Positions 9,149 to 19,155 are shown, counted from the stretch's first letter. The stretch is 64,000 nucleotides of DNA from Thiohalocapsa sp963695445 (GCA_963695445.1 CAVOGV010000029.1:62001-126000), one strand, 5' to 3'. Notes: generated by a model from the letters alone, not told the origin. Program-made: numbers and translations.

Positions 9149-9319
9149 ATGCTCCTGCCGGTGATCCTTGAAGGCGAACCTCAATCCGGCGTCATCTGGT
9201 ACGAGATTTTCCGGCAATCGCCAGAGGCCGGTTTGCCTGCGCAACTGTTTCCGATCGAGGACCCCGTCGACGAACAAAAGGTGTTCGATCGAATCGATTT
9301 CTCGCCGACCCAACCCTGA
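9149..9319 (+). CDS. small hypothetical ORF
   Basis: A possible 56-aa protein starting MLLPVILEGEPQ with no recognised family, no signal peptide and no clear ribosome binding site. The composition is plausible for a real peptide, but the only support is its position in an otherwise empty spacer. I include it as a weak candidate. Confidence 0.2.
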   Translation: MLLPVILEGEPQSGVIWYEIFRQSPEAGLPAQLFPIEDPVDEQKVFDRIDFSPTQP

Positions 9320-9494
9320 CGTTTCATCCGCAGATCGGGGCGGCAATACCCCGTTCGTGGCGTGTCAATCAAGGCTAGAGTGCGCGAGCTTCCGCGTGCT
9401 ATGTTGTGGGCAGGCATGGGCCGAGCTGGAACAGGACGCCCAACAGCCACCGCAACAGTCCGCGACCGACGGACGACGACCACCAGGAGAATCC

Positions 9495-9965
9495 ATGCAA
9501 AAGTCCCTCTACATCGACCCGGTGAAGTGCACCGGCTGTCTCCAATGCGAGATGGCCTGCTCTTACACCCACACCGGTGCCTTTAATCCATCCAAGTCCC
9601 GTATCAAGGTGTTCGACTTTGAGCATGAGGGGAGGAAGGTGCCCTATACCTGCACCCAATGCAGCGAGGCCTGGTGTCTGCACGCCTGTCCTGTCGATGC
9701 GATCAAGCTGGATGCGCGGACCGGCGCCAAGGTGGTGTTCGAGGACACCTGCGTCGGCTGCAAAGTCTGCACCATCGCCTGTCCCTTCGGCACCATCAAT
9801 TACGTTGCCGATACCGGTAAAGTGCAGAAATGTGACCTCTGCGATGGCGATCCCGCCTGCGTCACGGCATGCCCGACGGATGCCATCACCTATGTGGACG
9901 CGGACTGGAGCGGACTCGGGCGCATGCGCGCTTGGGCCGCACGTGCCAACTCGGCGGCGATCTAA
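9495..9965 (+). CDS. 4Fe-4S ferredoxin-type subunit of aldehyde oxidoreductase
   Basis: A 156-aa polyferredoxin with four cysteine clusters: CTGCLQCEMAC, CTQCSEAWCLHACP, CVGCKVCTIACP and CDLCDGDPACVTACP. This fits four [4Fe-4S] centres of the HycB/AorA type. It is preceded by AGGAGA and followed 15 bases later by the catalytic aldehyde:ferredoxin oxidoreductase gene. The arrangement matches AorA of the three-subunit AorABC enzyme known from Aromatoleum, where this subunit wires the pterin cofactor to the FAD subunit. Cytoplasmic. The symbol is left open because the match is to family and context only. Confidence 0.88.
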   Translation: MQKSLYIDPVKCTGCLQCEMACSYTHTGAFNPSKSRIKVFDFEHEGRKVPYTCTQCSEAWCLHACPVDAIKLDARTGAKVVFEDTCVGCKVCTIACPFGTINYVADTGKVQKCDLCDGDPACVTACPTDAITYVDADWSGLGRMRAWAARANSAAI

Positions 9966-9980
9966 GCGGAGGATAAGAAC

Positions 9981-11830
9981 ATGGCCTGGACCAGAAACAT
10001 CTTGCGGGTGAACCTCACCGAGGGCACCTGCACCCCCGAGCCACTGAACATGCAGTGGGCGAACGATTACCTGGGCTCGCGCGGACTCGCCAGCAAGTAT
10101 CTGACGGAGGAGGTCGATCCGAAGGTCGATCCCCTGTCTCCAGACAACAAGCTGATCATGTCCACCGGGCCACTCACCGGCACCATGGCGTCCACCGGCG
10201 GGACGCTACACGGTGGTCACCAAGGGCCCGCTGACCGGCGCCATTGCCTGCTCCAACTCCGGCGGCTACTTCGGCGCGGAGATGAAGTTCGCGGGCTGGG
10301 ACATGATCATTTTCGAGGGTCGCTCGCCGGACGCCGGTCTATCTGTACCTGGAAAACGATAAGGCCGAGCTGCGTGATGCATCTCATCTGTGGGGCAAGA
10401 GCACCTGGGTGACCGAGGAGACCATCAAGACCGCGCATCAGGACCCGCAGATCCGCATTTCCTCTATTGGCCAGGCGGGCGAGAATGGTGTGCTGTACGC
10501 CTGCGTGGTCAATGATCTGCATCGCGCCGCGGGGCGTTCCGGTGTCGGCACGGTGATGGGTTCGAAGAACCTGAAGGCGGTCGCGATCCGCGGCACCAAG
10601 GGCGTCTCGGGCATCCGCGACTTCAAGGAGTTCCTCAAGGTCACTAGCGAGAAGAAGCAGATCCTCGCCGAGAACGCGGTCACCGGGCAGGGCCTGCCCA
10701 CCTACGGCACCCAGGTGTTGATGAACGTGATCAACGAGATGGGCGCACTGCCCACCCGTAATCACCGTGATGTGCAGTTCGAGGATGCCAACAAAATCTC
10801 CGCCGAGGCCATGGCGGAGCCCCGCGCCAGCGACGGCAAGCCGCAGCTGGTGACCAATGCCGCCTGCTTCGGTTGCACCATCGCCTGTGGACGCATCGCC
10901 AAGATCGACGAGACCCATTTCTCGGTCGTCAACAAGCCCGAGTACTGGGGCGCCTCCGGCGGACTGGAATATGAGGCCGCCTGGGCGCTGGGCGCCGCCA
11001 ACGGCGTCAATGACCTGGAAGCATTGCAGTATGCCAACCTGCTCTGCAATGAGGTGGGCATGGACCCGATCTCGTTCGGTGCGACCGTGGGCGCGGCGAT
11101 GGAACTCTACGACATCGGTGTCCTCAGCAAGGAGCAAATCGGCCTGGATGCCCCGTTCGGCTCGGCAGAGGCGCTGGTCAAGCTGGCGGAGATGACCGCC
11201 AATGGCGAGGGCTTCGGCAAGGAGCTCGGTGAGGGTTCCAAGCGCCTGTGCAGCAAGTATGGCCGGCCGGAGCTATCCATGACCGTCAAGGGGCAGGAAT
11301 TCCCGGCCTACGACTCTCGCGGCATCCAGGGGATGGGCCTCGCCTACGCGACCTCCAACCGCGGCGCCTGCCATCTGCGCGGCTACACGGTTGCCTCTGA
11401 GGTGCTTGGTATCCCGGTCAAGACCGATCCCCTGACCATCGATGGCAAGCCGGCGTTAGTCAAGGCGTTCCAGGACGCCACCGCCGCCTTCGACTCGTCC
11501 GGGCTGTGCATTTTCACCAGCTTCGCCTGGACCTTGGCGGACATCCAGCCGCAAATCCAGGCCGCTTGCGAGGGCGACTGGTCGCTGGAGCGGCTGGAAC
11601 TCGTTGGTGAGCGCATCTGGAACATGGAAAAGCAGTTCAACCTGGCCGCGGGCCTGACCAAGGCTGACGACAACCTGCCGCCGCGGCTCACGACCGAGCC
11701 GGCTAAGGTCGGTCCTGCCAAGGGGCTGGTCAACGGGCTCGACAAGATGCTGCCGGAGTACTACGAACTGCGCGGCTGGGACGGGGAGGGGGTCCCCAAC
11801 GGGGCGACCCTGGAGCGTTTGGGACTCTAG
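9981..11830 (+). CDS. tungsten/molybdopterin aldehyde:ferredoxin oxidoreductase (two apparent frameshifts)
   Basis: Catalytic subunit of the AOR family, about 616 aa when repaired. These enzymes carry a tungsten (or molybdenum) bis-pterin and a [4Fe-4S] centre and interconvert aldehydes and carboxylic acids. Visible family features are NILRVNLTEG and LGSRGLASKYL at the N-terminus, the pterin-binding GRSGVGTVMGSKNLKA, and AACFGCTIACGR with cluster cysteines. The frame changes twice: near 10200, where an extra G separates MASTGG from RYTVVTKGPLTG, and near 10330, where an extra G separates IIFEGRSP from PVYLYLEND. Both sides are fully conserved, so the gene is probably intact in the organism. 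A 151-bp repeat starts at its stop codon. Confidence 0.9.
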
Positions 11831-11979
11831 TGCACCGCTGCGGAAGTTCCGAGACCGTTGGAGTGGCCCTCGGCGCTGTGGGCGCGACTTGCAGTCGCGA
11901 CCATCCCCGTCGCGGCGGTCGCGATTGCGAATCGCTCCCACAACCGCCGCTGGTCTCGGCATTTTCGCAGCGAAGCACT
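11829..11979. repeat. 151-bp REPIN/MITE-like element, copy 2 (inverted)
   Basis: Reverse complement of the element at 2335-2485, same length, with AGTGC and GCACT ends and the same internal REP pair. Its first two bases form the AG of the TAG stop of the catalytic aldehyde oxidoreductase gene. It separates that gene from the FAD subunit gene by about 300 bases, which hold nothing else recognisable. Confidence 0.85.
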
Positions 11980-12129
11980 CGTCCCAGACGCTACCTCACG
12001 CTTCTGTGTCGTTGTCGTGATCGTAGTCGGTCGAATTTTCGATTGCGACATCGATAACGACCACGACAACGAGCAAGCTCTTCGACCGTGCTTTTGGCTC
12101 CGGCTCTGCCGGGGTATGGGGAAGTCCCA

Positions 12130-13521
12130 ATGAAACATGTGATTCTTGGCAACGGCCCGGCCGGGGTCGTGGCCGCTGAAACCCTGCGCGGGGCGGATCC
12201 TTCGTGCGAGATCGTTCTGGTTGGCAACGAGGATGCGCCGCCCTATTCGCGCATGGCCATTCCGTATCTGCTCGAAGGCAACATCGATGAGGCGGGTACC
12301 TACCTGCGCAAGGAACCGGGCTACTTCGAACGGCTGCAGATCACCGAGCGACGCGGACGTGCCGTCGCCCTGCATACGGATCAGCGCGACGTCATGTTCG
12401 ACGACGGCAGTCGTGAGTCCTACGACCGACTGCTGGTCGCGACCGGGTCGCATCCGGTGCGTCCGCCCATTCCCGGCATCGATCTTCCCCAGGCGCTCAC
12501 CTGCTGGACCCTGGAGGACGCGCGCGCCATCGCCGAACAGGCCAAGCCGGGCAGCCGTGTGGTACAGCTCGGCGCCGGCTTCATCGGCTGCATCATCATG
12601 GAGTCCCTAGCGGCCCGCGGTGTCGACCTGACCGTGGTCGAAATGGGCGACCGCATGGTGCCGCGCATGATGACACCCAAGGCCGGCAATATGATCCGTC
12701 AGTGGGTGGAGGCCAAGGGCGTCCATGTCATCACCAACGCTGGCATCGACCGTATCGATGCGGTCAGTGGTGCCGACAATGCCGCGGCAGCCGAGAAGCG
12801 CTCCGGCATCGGCGCGTCGATGCGCGCAATGCGCGATCGCTTCATGTCCGGCGCACCAGCAGCAGCGGGGCCGAAGGCTCCGGCCGCGGCTGACGGCGTC
12901 GCGCCGCTGCGGGTTCATCTCACCACCGGCGATGTGCTGAAGGCCGACCTAGTCATTGTCTCGGCCGGCGTTGCGCCCAACGTCAGCTTTCTTGAGGCGA
13001 CGCCGGTGCATGTCGCGAAGGGCGTTTTGGTCAACGACCGGCTGGAGACAACGGTGCCGGGCATCTTTGCCGCCGGCGACGTGGCCGAGGCACCGGATCT
13101 GTTCACAGGCGCCCACTTGGTCTCAGCAATTCAGCCCAATGCCGTCGACCAAGCCCGGGTCGCGGCCCTGAATATGGTTGGCAAGGACGTGCGCCTGCCC
13201 GGCGTGCTCGCGATCAACGTGCTCGATACGCTGGGCCTGGTGTCGTCGTCGTTCGGCCAGTGGTGGGGGACGGACGCCAACGATGGCGTGGAACTGGTGG
13301 ACGAGGAGAATCATCGCTACCTGAGCCTGCAGTTCCAGGATGACGTACTGATCGGCGCCACGTCCATCGGCCTAACCCAGCATGTCGGTGTCCTGCGCGG
13401 ACTGATCCAGAACAAGACGCCCCTAGGCAAATGGAAGCAGGTCCTGAAACGGACGCCGCTACGATTTGCGGAGGCCTATGTCGCCCGCAGTCAACAGCCC
13501 ACCGCCGTCGTCGTCCATTGA
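12130..13521 (+). CDS. NAD(P)/FAD-dependent oxidoreductase, AorC-like
   Basis: A 463-aa pyridine-nucleotide-disulfide-type flavoprotein. The FAD dinucleotide fold is at the N-terminus (ILGNGPAGVVAAE), and APPYSRMAIPYLL follows. The NAD fold is near residue 150 (VQLGAGFIG), and FAAGDVAEA marks the second FAD site. It lacks a redox-active CxxxxC pair, like nitrite-reductase/rubredoxin-reductase-type members. ATG 12130 has GGGGAAG upstream. With the Fe-S and pterin subunits upstream and a MoaD-like protein downstream it fits the NAD-linked subunit of an AorABC complex. The repeat between it and the catalytic gene is unusual for an operon. Confidence 0.85.
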   Translation: MKHVILGNGPAGVVAAETLRGADPSCEIVLVGNEDAPPYSRMAIPYLLEGNIDEAGTYLRKEPGYFERLQITERRGRAVALHTDQRDVMFDDGSRESYDRLLVATGSHPVRPPIPGIDLPQALTCWTLEDARAIAEQAKPGSRVVQLGAGFIGCIIMESLAARGVDLTVVEMGDRMVPRMMTPKAGNMIRQWVEAKGVHVITNAGIDRIDAVSGADNAAAAEKRSGIGASMRAMRDRFMSGAPAAAGPKAPAAADGVAPLRVHLTTGDVLKADLVIVSAGVAPNVSFLEATPVHVAKGVLVNDRLETTVPGIFAAGDVAEAPDLFTGAHLVSAIQPNAVDQARVAALNMVGKDVRLPGVLAINVLDTLGLVSSSFGQWWGTDANDGVELVDEENHRYLSLQFQDDVLIGATSIGLTQHVGVLRGLIQNKTPLGKWKQVLKRTPLRFAEAYVARSQQPTAVVVH

Positions 13522-13558
13522 GACCTCTCTGTTGAATCCGCCACCAGCCAAGGCTTCC

Positions 13559-13810
13559 ATGCAAATCACCTTCAAACTCTACGCCAGCTTGGGCGACTAT
13601 TTGCCGAAGCAGGCCCGCGCCAACCAGATCGATCTCGACATCGACGAGACGGACACGGTGCAGCAGATTCTGGAGCGGCATCAGCTACCCGAGCGCCTGA
13701 CGCACCTAGTCTTGATCAACGGGGTCTTCATCCCGCCGGAGGAACGCATGAGCCGGCAACTTGCGCCGGGCGACCAATTGGCGGTGTGGCCGCCGATTGC
13801 TGGCGGCTGA
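13559..13810 (+). CDS. MoaD/ThiS-family sulfur carrier protein
   Basis: An 83-aa ubiquitin-like protein. It has the beta-grasp pattern ITFKLYASLGDYLP and ends in the obligatory Gly-Gly (WPPIAGG), the residue thiocarboxylated for sulfur donation. Copies next to aldehyde oxidoreductase genes are thought to supply dithiolene sulfur for the pterin of that enzyme. It begins 37 bases after the FAD subunit gene. Cytoplasmic. Confidence 0.88.
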   Translation: MQITFKLYASLGDYLPKQARANQIDLDIDETDTVQQILERHQLPERLTHLVLINGVFIPPEERMSRQLAPGDQLAVWPPIAGG

Positions 13811-13813
13811 TCC

Positions 13814-14116
13814 TTGTCGACGGGTATTCAACCGATTGCTGATCTGGAACGGGAGATGTCCGCGCTGCCGGCGGACATTGCGCGGGGCCTGGAGGTGGCC
13901 TTTCCTGGCGCGGTGCAGGGCGGGCCGAATCGGTTCGTCGTGACACTGCCCTGCGCCGCAATGGAACTGCAAGTCACACCAGGACCAGACCGGGTCATCG
14001 CATTGCTGCGACTACCGACGCTGACCCTGCGTATCCGGTTCACCGACGGCGATGCCGCGGCCCAGGCCGAACTGATCCGGCGCTTCGATCTCGCCATGCG
14101 CCGCGGTGGTGGCTGA
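13814..14116 (+). CDS. hypothetical protein in aldehyde oxidoreductase cluster
   Basis: A roughly 100-aa protein beginning within four bases of the MoaD-like stop if the TTG at 13814 is used; the ATG at 13857 would give an 86-aa product. No domain was recognised, no membrane segment is seen, and a mixed strand/helix pattern is likely (FVVTLPCAAMELQVTP, LTLRIRFTDGD). Tight spacing suggests it belongs to the oxidoreductase operon, perhaps in cofactor insertion or assembly, but no function can be assigned. Confidence 0.6.
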   Translation: MSTGIQPIADLEREMSALPADIARGLEVAFPGAVQGGPNRFVVTLPCAAMELQVTPGPDRVIALLRLPTLTLRIRFTDGDAAAQAELIRRFDLAMRRGGG

Positions 14117-14184
14117 CCTGTCCAGACGATCCGAATAGCTCAACCACGGTGTTGAGCGCATCACCGTCCGCGACATGCCCCTCT

Positions 14185-14397
14185 TCAGGCGTCGGCAATC
14201 TCCAATCGCCTTTCGACACGCTCCAATCGATCTCCGAAGCGGTCCAGACGAACCGATTGTTCGGCGAGAAAAACGTGAAGACTTGCAACGTCGCTTTCCA
14301 GCCGGCCAAGGCGCGTCTTGATTTCGCGAATGTCTTCGCGCATCTCCAGTTGCGAGTCGAGGACCTTTTGAATCATTTGTGCGAGCAATAAAGTCAC
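14185..14397 (-). CDS. small coiled-coil protein, translationally coupled
   Basis: A 70-aa product with a GTG start overlapping the TGA of the upstream phosphatase (GTGA); an internal ATG at 14376 is an alternative. From residue 8 on it is a continuous heptad-rich helix (EMREDIREIKTRLGRLESDV, then LDRFGDRLERVERRLE). Such small coiled coils often act as adaptors or oligomerisation units. No family name is justified. Confidence 0.6.
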   Translation of the reverse strand: MTLLLAQMIQKVLDSQLEMREDIREIKTRLGRLESDVASLHVFLAEQSVRLDRFGDRLERVERRLEIADA

Positions 14398-14981
14398 CGA
14401 ATGCGTCCGAGCGTTTCGACGCCGTCGGCGGTGGGCTTGACGACCACGATCTCGCCGGATGCCGGGAAGACCCCGGTCAGCGCGGTGATGTTGACCTGAT
14501 GCGTGACCAGCACTAAAGGCCCGTCGCTGTCTGTGCCCGCCTGGGTGCGGATCAATTGACGAGTGGCGGCGGTGCGTTCCGATTCCTTGGCGTCGTCGCG
14601 GAAGAAGGAATTGAGTGCCGGGTTGGGCTGGACGGTGCCGAGATCGAGCAGGCGGGCGGTCTCCAGGCAACGGCACCATTGGCTGGATTGCACCTGGGCA
14701 GAGGAGATGCCGTTGGCGCGGAATCGATCGCCGATGGCCTTTGCCTGGGCGCGGCCTTGCTCCGATAGGTTGCGCTGGGTGCTGCAGTCGTCGAGGTCGA
14801 ACTCGGCCGGGTCGCCGATGCCCGGGGCCTGTGCGTGGCGCATCAGGGCGACGTGCCCGCCGTTGGCGAGTGCCTGCCAAAGCCTCTGTTGGCCGTCTTC
14901 GGCGCCGTCGGCGAACGCATGGACGGTGCCGATCAGCGCGATGCTGACCAATAGGACTAGGAGCCATTGCGGTCTGTGCAT
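14394..14981 (-). CDS. periplasmic histidine phosphatase family protein
   Basis: A 195-aa member of the phosphoglycerate-mutase-like histidine phosphatases. The catalytic RHG-type motif is LMRHAQAPG near residue 48, with a second arginine in QSSQWCRCLETA and a late histidine in LVLVTHQVN. A signal peptide covers about residues 1-25 (LLVLLVSIALIGTVHAFA), so it acts in the periplasm. Substrate unknown. It is followed by an overlapping coiled-coil gene. Confidence 0.82.
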   Translation of the reverse strand: MHRPQWLLVLLVSIALIGTVHAFADGAEDGQQRLWQALANGGHVALMRHAQAPGIGDPAEFDLDDCSTQRNLSEQGRAQAKAIGDRFRANGISSAQVQSSQWCRCLETARLLDLGTVQPNPALNSFFRDDAKESERTAATRQLIRTQAGTDSDGPLVLVTHQVNITALTGVFPASGEIVVVKPTADGVETLGRIR

Positions 14982-15022
14982 GGGTCCACCTCAGGGGCTG
15001 CTCGATTGAAACTGCGCAGGGT

Positions 15023-16648
15023 TCAGGCCGCGCCTGCCGCGAGCTTGGGCCGCGGTGCCTGCGCCTCGGCGGCTTCGGTCGCCAGCACGCGCTCGCGCTC
15101 CTGATAGACGGCGAGCTGCGAGGTGATCTGCTCCTTGACCATCTCGCGGTAGGGCAGAAAGTGCTCGATGTAGGCACACAGCCCCAGATAGCTGCCGACG
15201 CCGCCGCGATTGTGGCGGAACATCCACCACAGATAGCGCCAGAACGCAAAGCGGGTCTTGCGCACAATGCCCTGGCGCCAAACGATGGTAAGTAGCGCAC
15301 CGAGGGCCGCTGGGTCGCCGGGGCGCTTGGCCTTGTGTTTGCGCCGTGCCGGGTTGTTGTGCACGTCGGCGGTGCCGAGCACCTGATAATGCCGGAAGGT
15401 GCGGTCGAGGTACTGGCGCGGGTCGAACAGCGCGTAGAAGCCGTTGACGTACTCGGTGGCGATCTCCTCCACCGGGCGAGTGGGAACGAAGTTCAGCAGC
15501 GAGGTCTGGTTCAGGTGCACCTCGCCTTCGCGCAGCCGGCCCTCGGCGATGAGGCGGTTCCAAAGGGCGGTTCCGGGTAGGGCCTGAAGCATGCTGAAGG
15601 TGGTCAGCGGGATGTTGTTGCGCTCGACGAAATCGACGATGCGCTGACCGGCGCCGGGGCGCTCGTCGTCGAAGCCGATGATGAAGCCGGCCATGATGCG
15701 CAGCCCGGTGCCGGCGATGGCGGTGACGGCGTCGTCCAGCGACGATTTGGTGTTCTGCTTCTTCTTGCTGGCGAGCAGGCTGGCCTCGTCCGGCGTCTCG
15801 ATGCCGAGGAAGACGGCGCCGAAGTTGCTGTCCACCATCAGGTCCATCAGTTCCTGGTCTTGGGCCAGGTCCATCGATGCCTCGGTGGAGAAGTTGAACG
15901 GGAAGCCGCGCTGTTCCTGCCAGGGGCGCAGCGCGCGCAGCATCTGCTTGGCGTTGGCCTTGTTGCCGATGAAGTTGTCGTCGACCACGAACACGCTGCG
16001 CCGCCAGCCAATCTCGTACAGCCGCTCCAGCTCGGCCAAGACCTGTTCGGGCGTCTTGGTCCGCGGGCGCCGTCCGTAGAGCACGATGATGTCGCAGAAC
16101 TCGCAGCGGAACGGACAGCCGCGGGAGTACTGGATGGCCATCTCGCTGTAGGCGGTCAGATCCAGCAGGTCGAAGCGCGGGATCGGTGTCTGGGTGACGT
16201 CCGGTTTCTCGCCGCCCGCCGTGTAGACGCCGCGCTTGGCGCCGCGGCCGAGGTCTTCGAGCCACAGCGGGATGGTGATCTCGCCCTCGTCCAGCACCAG
16301 AAAGTCGGCGCCGGCCTCCTCTAATTCCTGCGGCAGGGCGGTGGCATAGGGGCCACCGCAGACCGTCGGCTTGCCGTGTCGGTGCGCCTCGGCGATGGCG
16401 GCATGCATGTCGTCCTTCTGCACCAGCATGCCGGACAGCAGCACCAGATCGGCCCAGGCCCAGTCTTCATCGGAGACCGTCTCGATGTTGCGGTCGCGCA
16501 GCCGGAACTCCCAGTCTTGCGGCAGGATGGCGGCGACCGTGATCAGGCCCAGCGGCGGCATCATCGCGCGCTTGCCGATCAGCTCCAACGCCTTCTCGAA
16601 AGACCAGTAGCTGTCGCGGAATTTGGGGTAAACCAGCAAGGCGCGCAT
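15023..16648 (-). CDS. B12-binding domain radical SAM protein (DUF4070)
   Basis: A 541-aa class B radical SAM enzyme. An N-terminal cobalamin-binding-like region spans about 1-150. The radical SAM core carries CPFRCEFC (CxxxCxxC), which ligates the [4Fe-4S] cluster that cleaves S-adenosylmethionine. The C-terminal third matches the DUF4070 type (ARRKHKAKRPGDP, then WWMFRHNRGGVGSYLG). ATG 16648 begins MRALLVYPKFRDSYW, the usual start of this family. Members methylate or rearrange unactivated carbons in lipids and pigments; the substrate here is unknown. It stands alone on the minus strand. Confidence 0.88.
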   Translation of the reverse strand: MRALLVYPKFRDSYWSFEKALELIGKRAMMPPLGLITVAAILPQDWEFRLRDRNIETVSDEDWAWADLVLLSGMLVQKDDMHAAIAEAHRHGKPTVCGGPYATALPQELEEAGADFLVLDEGEITIPLWLEDLGRGAKRGVYTAGGEKPDVTQTPIPRFDLLDLTAYSEMAIQYSRGCPFRCEFCDIIVLYGRRPRTKTPEQVLAELERLYEIGWRRSVFVVDDNFIGNKANAKQMLRALRPWQEQRGFPFNFSTEASMDLAQDQELMDLMVDSNFGAVFLGIETPDEASLLASKKKQNTKSSLDDAVTAIAGTGLRIMAGFIIGFDDERPGAGQRIVDFVERNNIPLTTFSMLQALPGTALWNRLIAEGRLREGEVHLNQTSLLNFVPTRPVEEIATEYVNGFYALFDPRQYLDRTFRHYQVLGTADVHNNPARRKHKAKRPGDPAALGALLTIVWRQGIVRKTRFAFWRYLWWMFRHNRGGVGSYLGLCAYIEHFLPYREMVKEQITSQLAVYQERERVLATEAAEAQAPRPKLAAGAA

Positions 16649-16853
16649 TGGAGTCGGCTCCTGATGAACGTGGACGCCGACGCGTGCGAATGGAGTTCGG
16701 CCGGATAGCCGCACTGCGAACGTCGGACTCGATCCCTCTTTTTAGCTGGATCGGGCGTCGGTATCAACCGGTCGGGAGTCAGGGGCTTGGGAGCTGGTTG
16801 CGCTGAGTGCTGCGATCCCGGGTCGCGGGGTGCCGATTTAGCACCGTTCGGTG

Positions 16854-17909
16854 TTATTCCCAGCGAAAGAAACGCGCCGCGACGACGAGCAGTAGGGCCG
16901 CGAGCCCGAGCAGCAGCCCGAGCTGGGGCAGGATATCGAGTACGCCCGCGCCGTCGATCATGATGTCGCGGGCGGCGTCGACCAGATGGGTCAGCGGCAT
17001 CAGCGTCGACATGGCTTGGGCCGCGGTGCTAGTGCCCTCCATCGAGAACCAGACGCCGGACAGCAGTAGCATGGGCCAGGACATGAGGTTGAGCAGGCCG
17101 TCGGCCAGTTCCTCGGTGCGCAGGCGGGCCGAGACGGTCAGGCCGAGGCTGATCATGCACAGCGCGCCGGCGGTATAGACCAGCAGCAGCGCCGCGTAAG
17201 AGCCGCGCATCGGAAAGTCCAGGATCATCGAGGCACCCAGATAGACCAGGGTGCTAGTCGTGAGGACGACGATGAGCCGCGAGAGCACCTGTGCGCTGAG
17301 GAACTCGATGGGCCGGAGCGGCGTCGCCTTGAGGCGCCGCAGGACGCCGTTCTTGCGGTAGCGCACCACCACCCAGCCGACGCCCCAGAGACTGGAGAAC
17401 ATCACGTTCATGGCCAGCACGCCGGGCAGCACCCAGTCGGCATAGCTCAGGGCTTCGCCGGCGGCGGCGCGGCGCTGCGGCGAGCCGTCTGGCTCGGCCT
17501 GATCCTGCCGGGCATAGGCGCCGAGGAGCAGGCGCTCGACCAGGTCGCCGTTGGCGGAATCGGGGTTGACCCAATAGGCGGGGCCGTCGCGTATGTCGAG
17601 CAGCAGATCGAGCTGGTGGCGCTGGACCTTGGTCACGGCGCTGGCGACGGCGTCGCTGTCGTCCGCCACCGGGATGAAGTCAATATGTGGCGTGGCGAGA
17701 AAGCCACTGGTTGCTGCCGGCGCCGAGTCGATGGTGGCTGGCGGGGCAATGACGCCGACCTTGAACAGCGCCTTGGGCTCGCCGCTGAAGATGAATGCGA
17801 AGGCGATGATCATCATCACCGGCATCAGCAGGTTCCAGGTCAGCCCGGCGCTGTCGCGATAGAACTCGCGGTTGCGGGCGGCCAGCACGGCCAAGATGCG
17901 CTGCCACAT
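16854..17909 (-). CDS. ABC-2 type exporter permease
   Basis: A 351-aa ABC-2 permease. One transmembrane helix lies near residues 25-45, a periplasmic domain near 50-170, and five more helices follow in the C-terminal half, with SGVWFSMEG and MPLTHLVDAARD typical of the family. It starts three bases after the ATPase gene and would form an exporter with it. Substrate unknown (drug, lipid or polymer). Confidence 0.88.
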   Translation of the reverse strand: MWQRILAVLAARNREFYRDSAGLTWNLLMPVMMIIAFAFIFSGEPKALFKVGVIAPPATIDSAPAATSGFLATPHIDFIPVADDSDAVASAVTKVQRHQLDLLLDIRDGPAYWVNPDSANGDLVERLLLGAYARQDQAEPDGSPQRRAAAGEALSYADWVLPGVLAMNVMFSSLWGVGWVVVRYRKNGVLRRLKATPLRPIEFLSAQVLSRLIVVLTTSTLVYLGASMILDFPMRGSYAALLLVYTAGALCMISLGLTVSARLRTEELADGLLNLMSWPMLLLSGVWFSMEGTSTAAQAMSTLMPLTHLVDAARDIMIDGAGVLDILPQLGLLLGLAALLLVVAARFFRWE

Positions 17910-17912
17910 GAT

Positions 17913-18803
<891 letters not shown>

Positions 18804-18960
18804 TGGGTTGTCTGTGCTGAATTCGCGGGAGCGGCCGGTTCTTCTTTGTTCCGGCCGCGGCGTCCGAATGCTTCTCGATTTGGCCTCGGCCCGTGTTCGG
18901 GCCGGAGTCTGGGCTCGAACGTCGATCCAGACCTGGGTCTACCCCAGGCTTGTTGCCGAC

Positions 18961-19155
18961 CTAGGCTTCGCCATCCTTGCGGGTGTCGATCTTAAAGGGG
19001 ACGTAGGCGGGGCAAAAGCCGATCGCGGAGGTCGCCAGCGGCACTAGGCCTAGCAGGGTAAGCCACCAAGTATTGGTGAAGATGCCGGCCAGGATTAGCA
19101 GGCCGGCGGCGGCCAGGCGCAGGTTACGATCTTGCTTGCCCATGTTCTTGGTCAT
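18961..19155 (-). CDS. DUF2892 small membrane protein
   Basis: A 64-aa protein starting MTKNMGKQDRNLR, with GGAAG nine bases upstream. Two hydrophobic helices (LAAAGLLILAGIF and LTLLGLVPLATSAIG) and a conserved FCPAYVPF tail identify the YgaP-like inner-membrane family DUF2892. Such proteins are often linked to rhodanese and sulfur metabolism, which fits the wider neighbourhood. The 150 bases between it and the ABC ATPase gene hold nothing recognised. Confidence 0.85.
   Translation of the reverse strand: MTKNMGKQDRNLRLAAAGLLILAGIFTNTWWLTLLGLVPLATSAIGFCPAYVPFKIDTRKDGEA

Noticed and set aside
14185..15300. A long minus-strand frame covering the phosphatase region and ending in the coiled-coil protein
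   Set aside because: Only its last 70 codons read as a protein; the rest is out of frame with the histidine phosphatase and the radical SAM gene.
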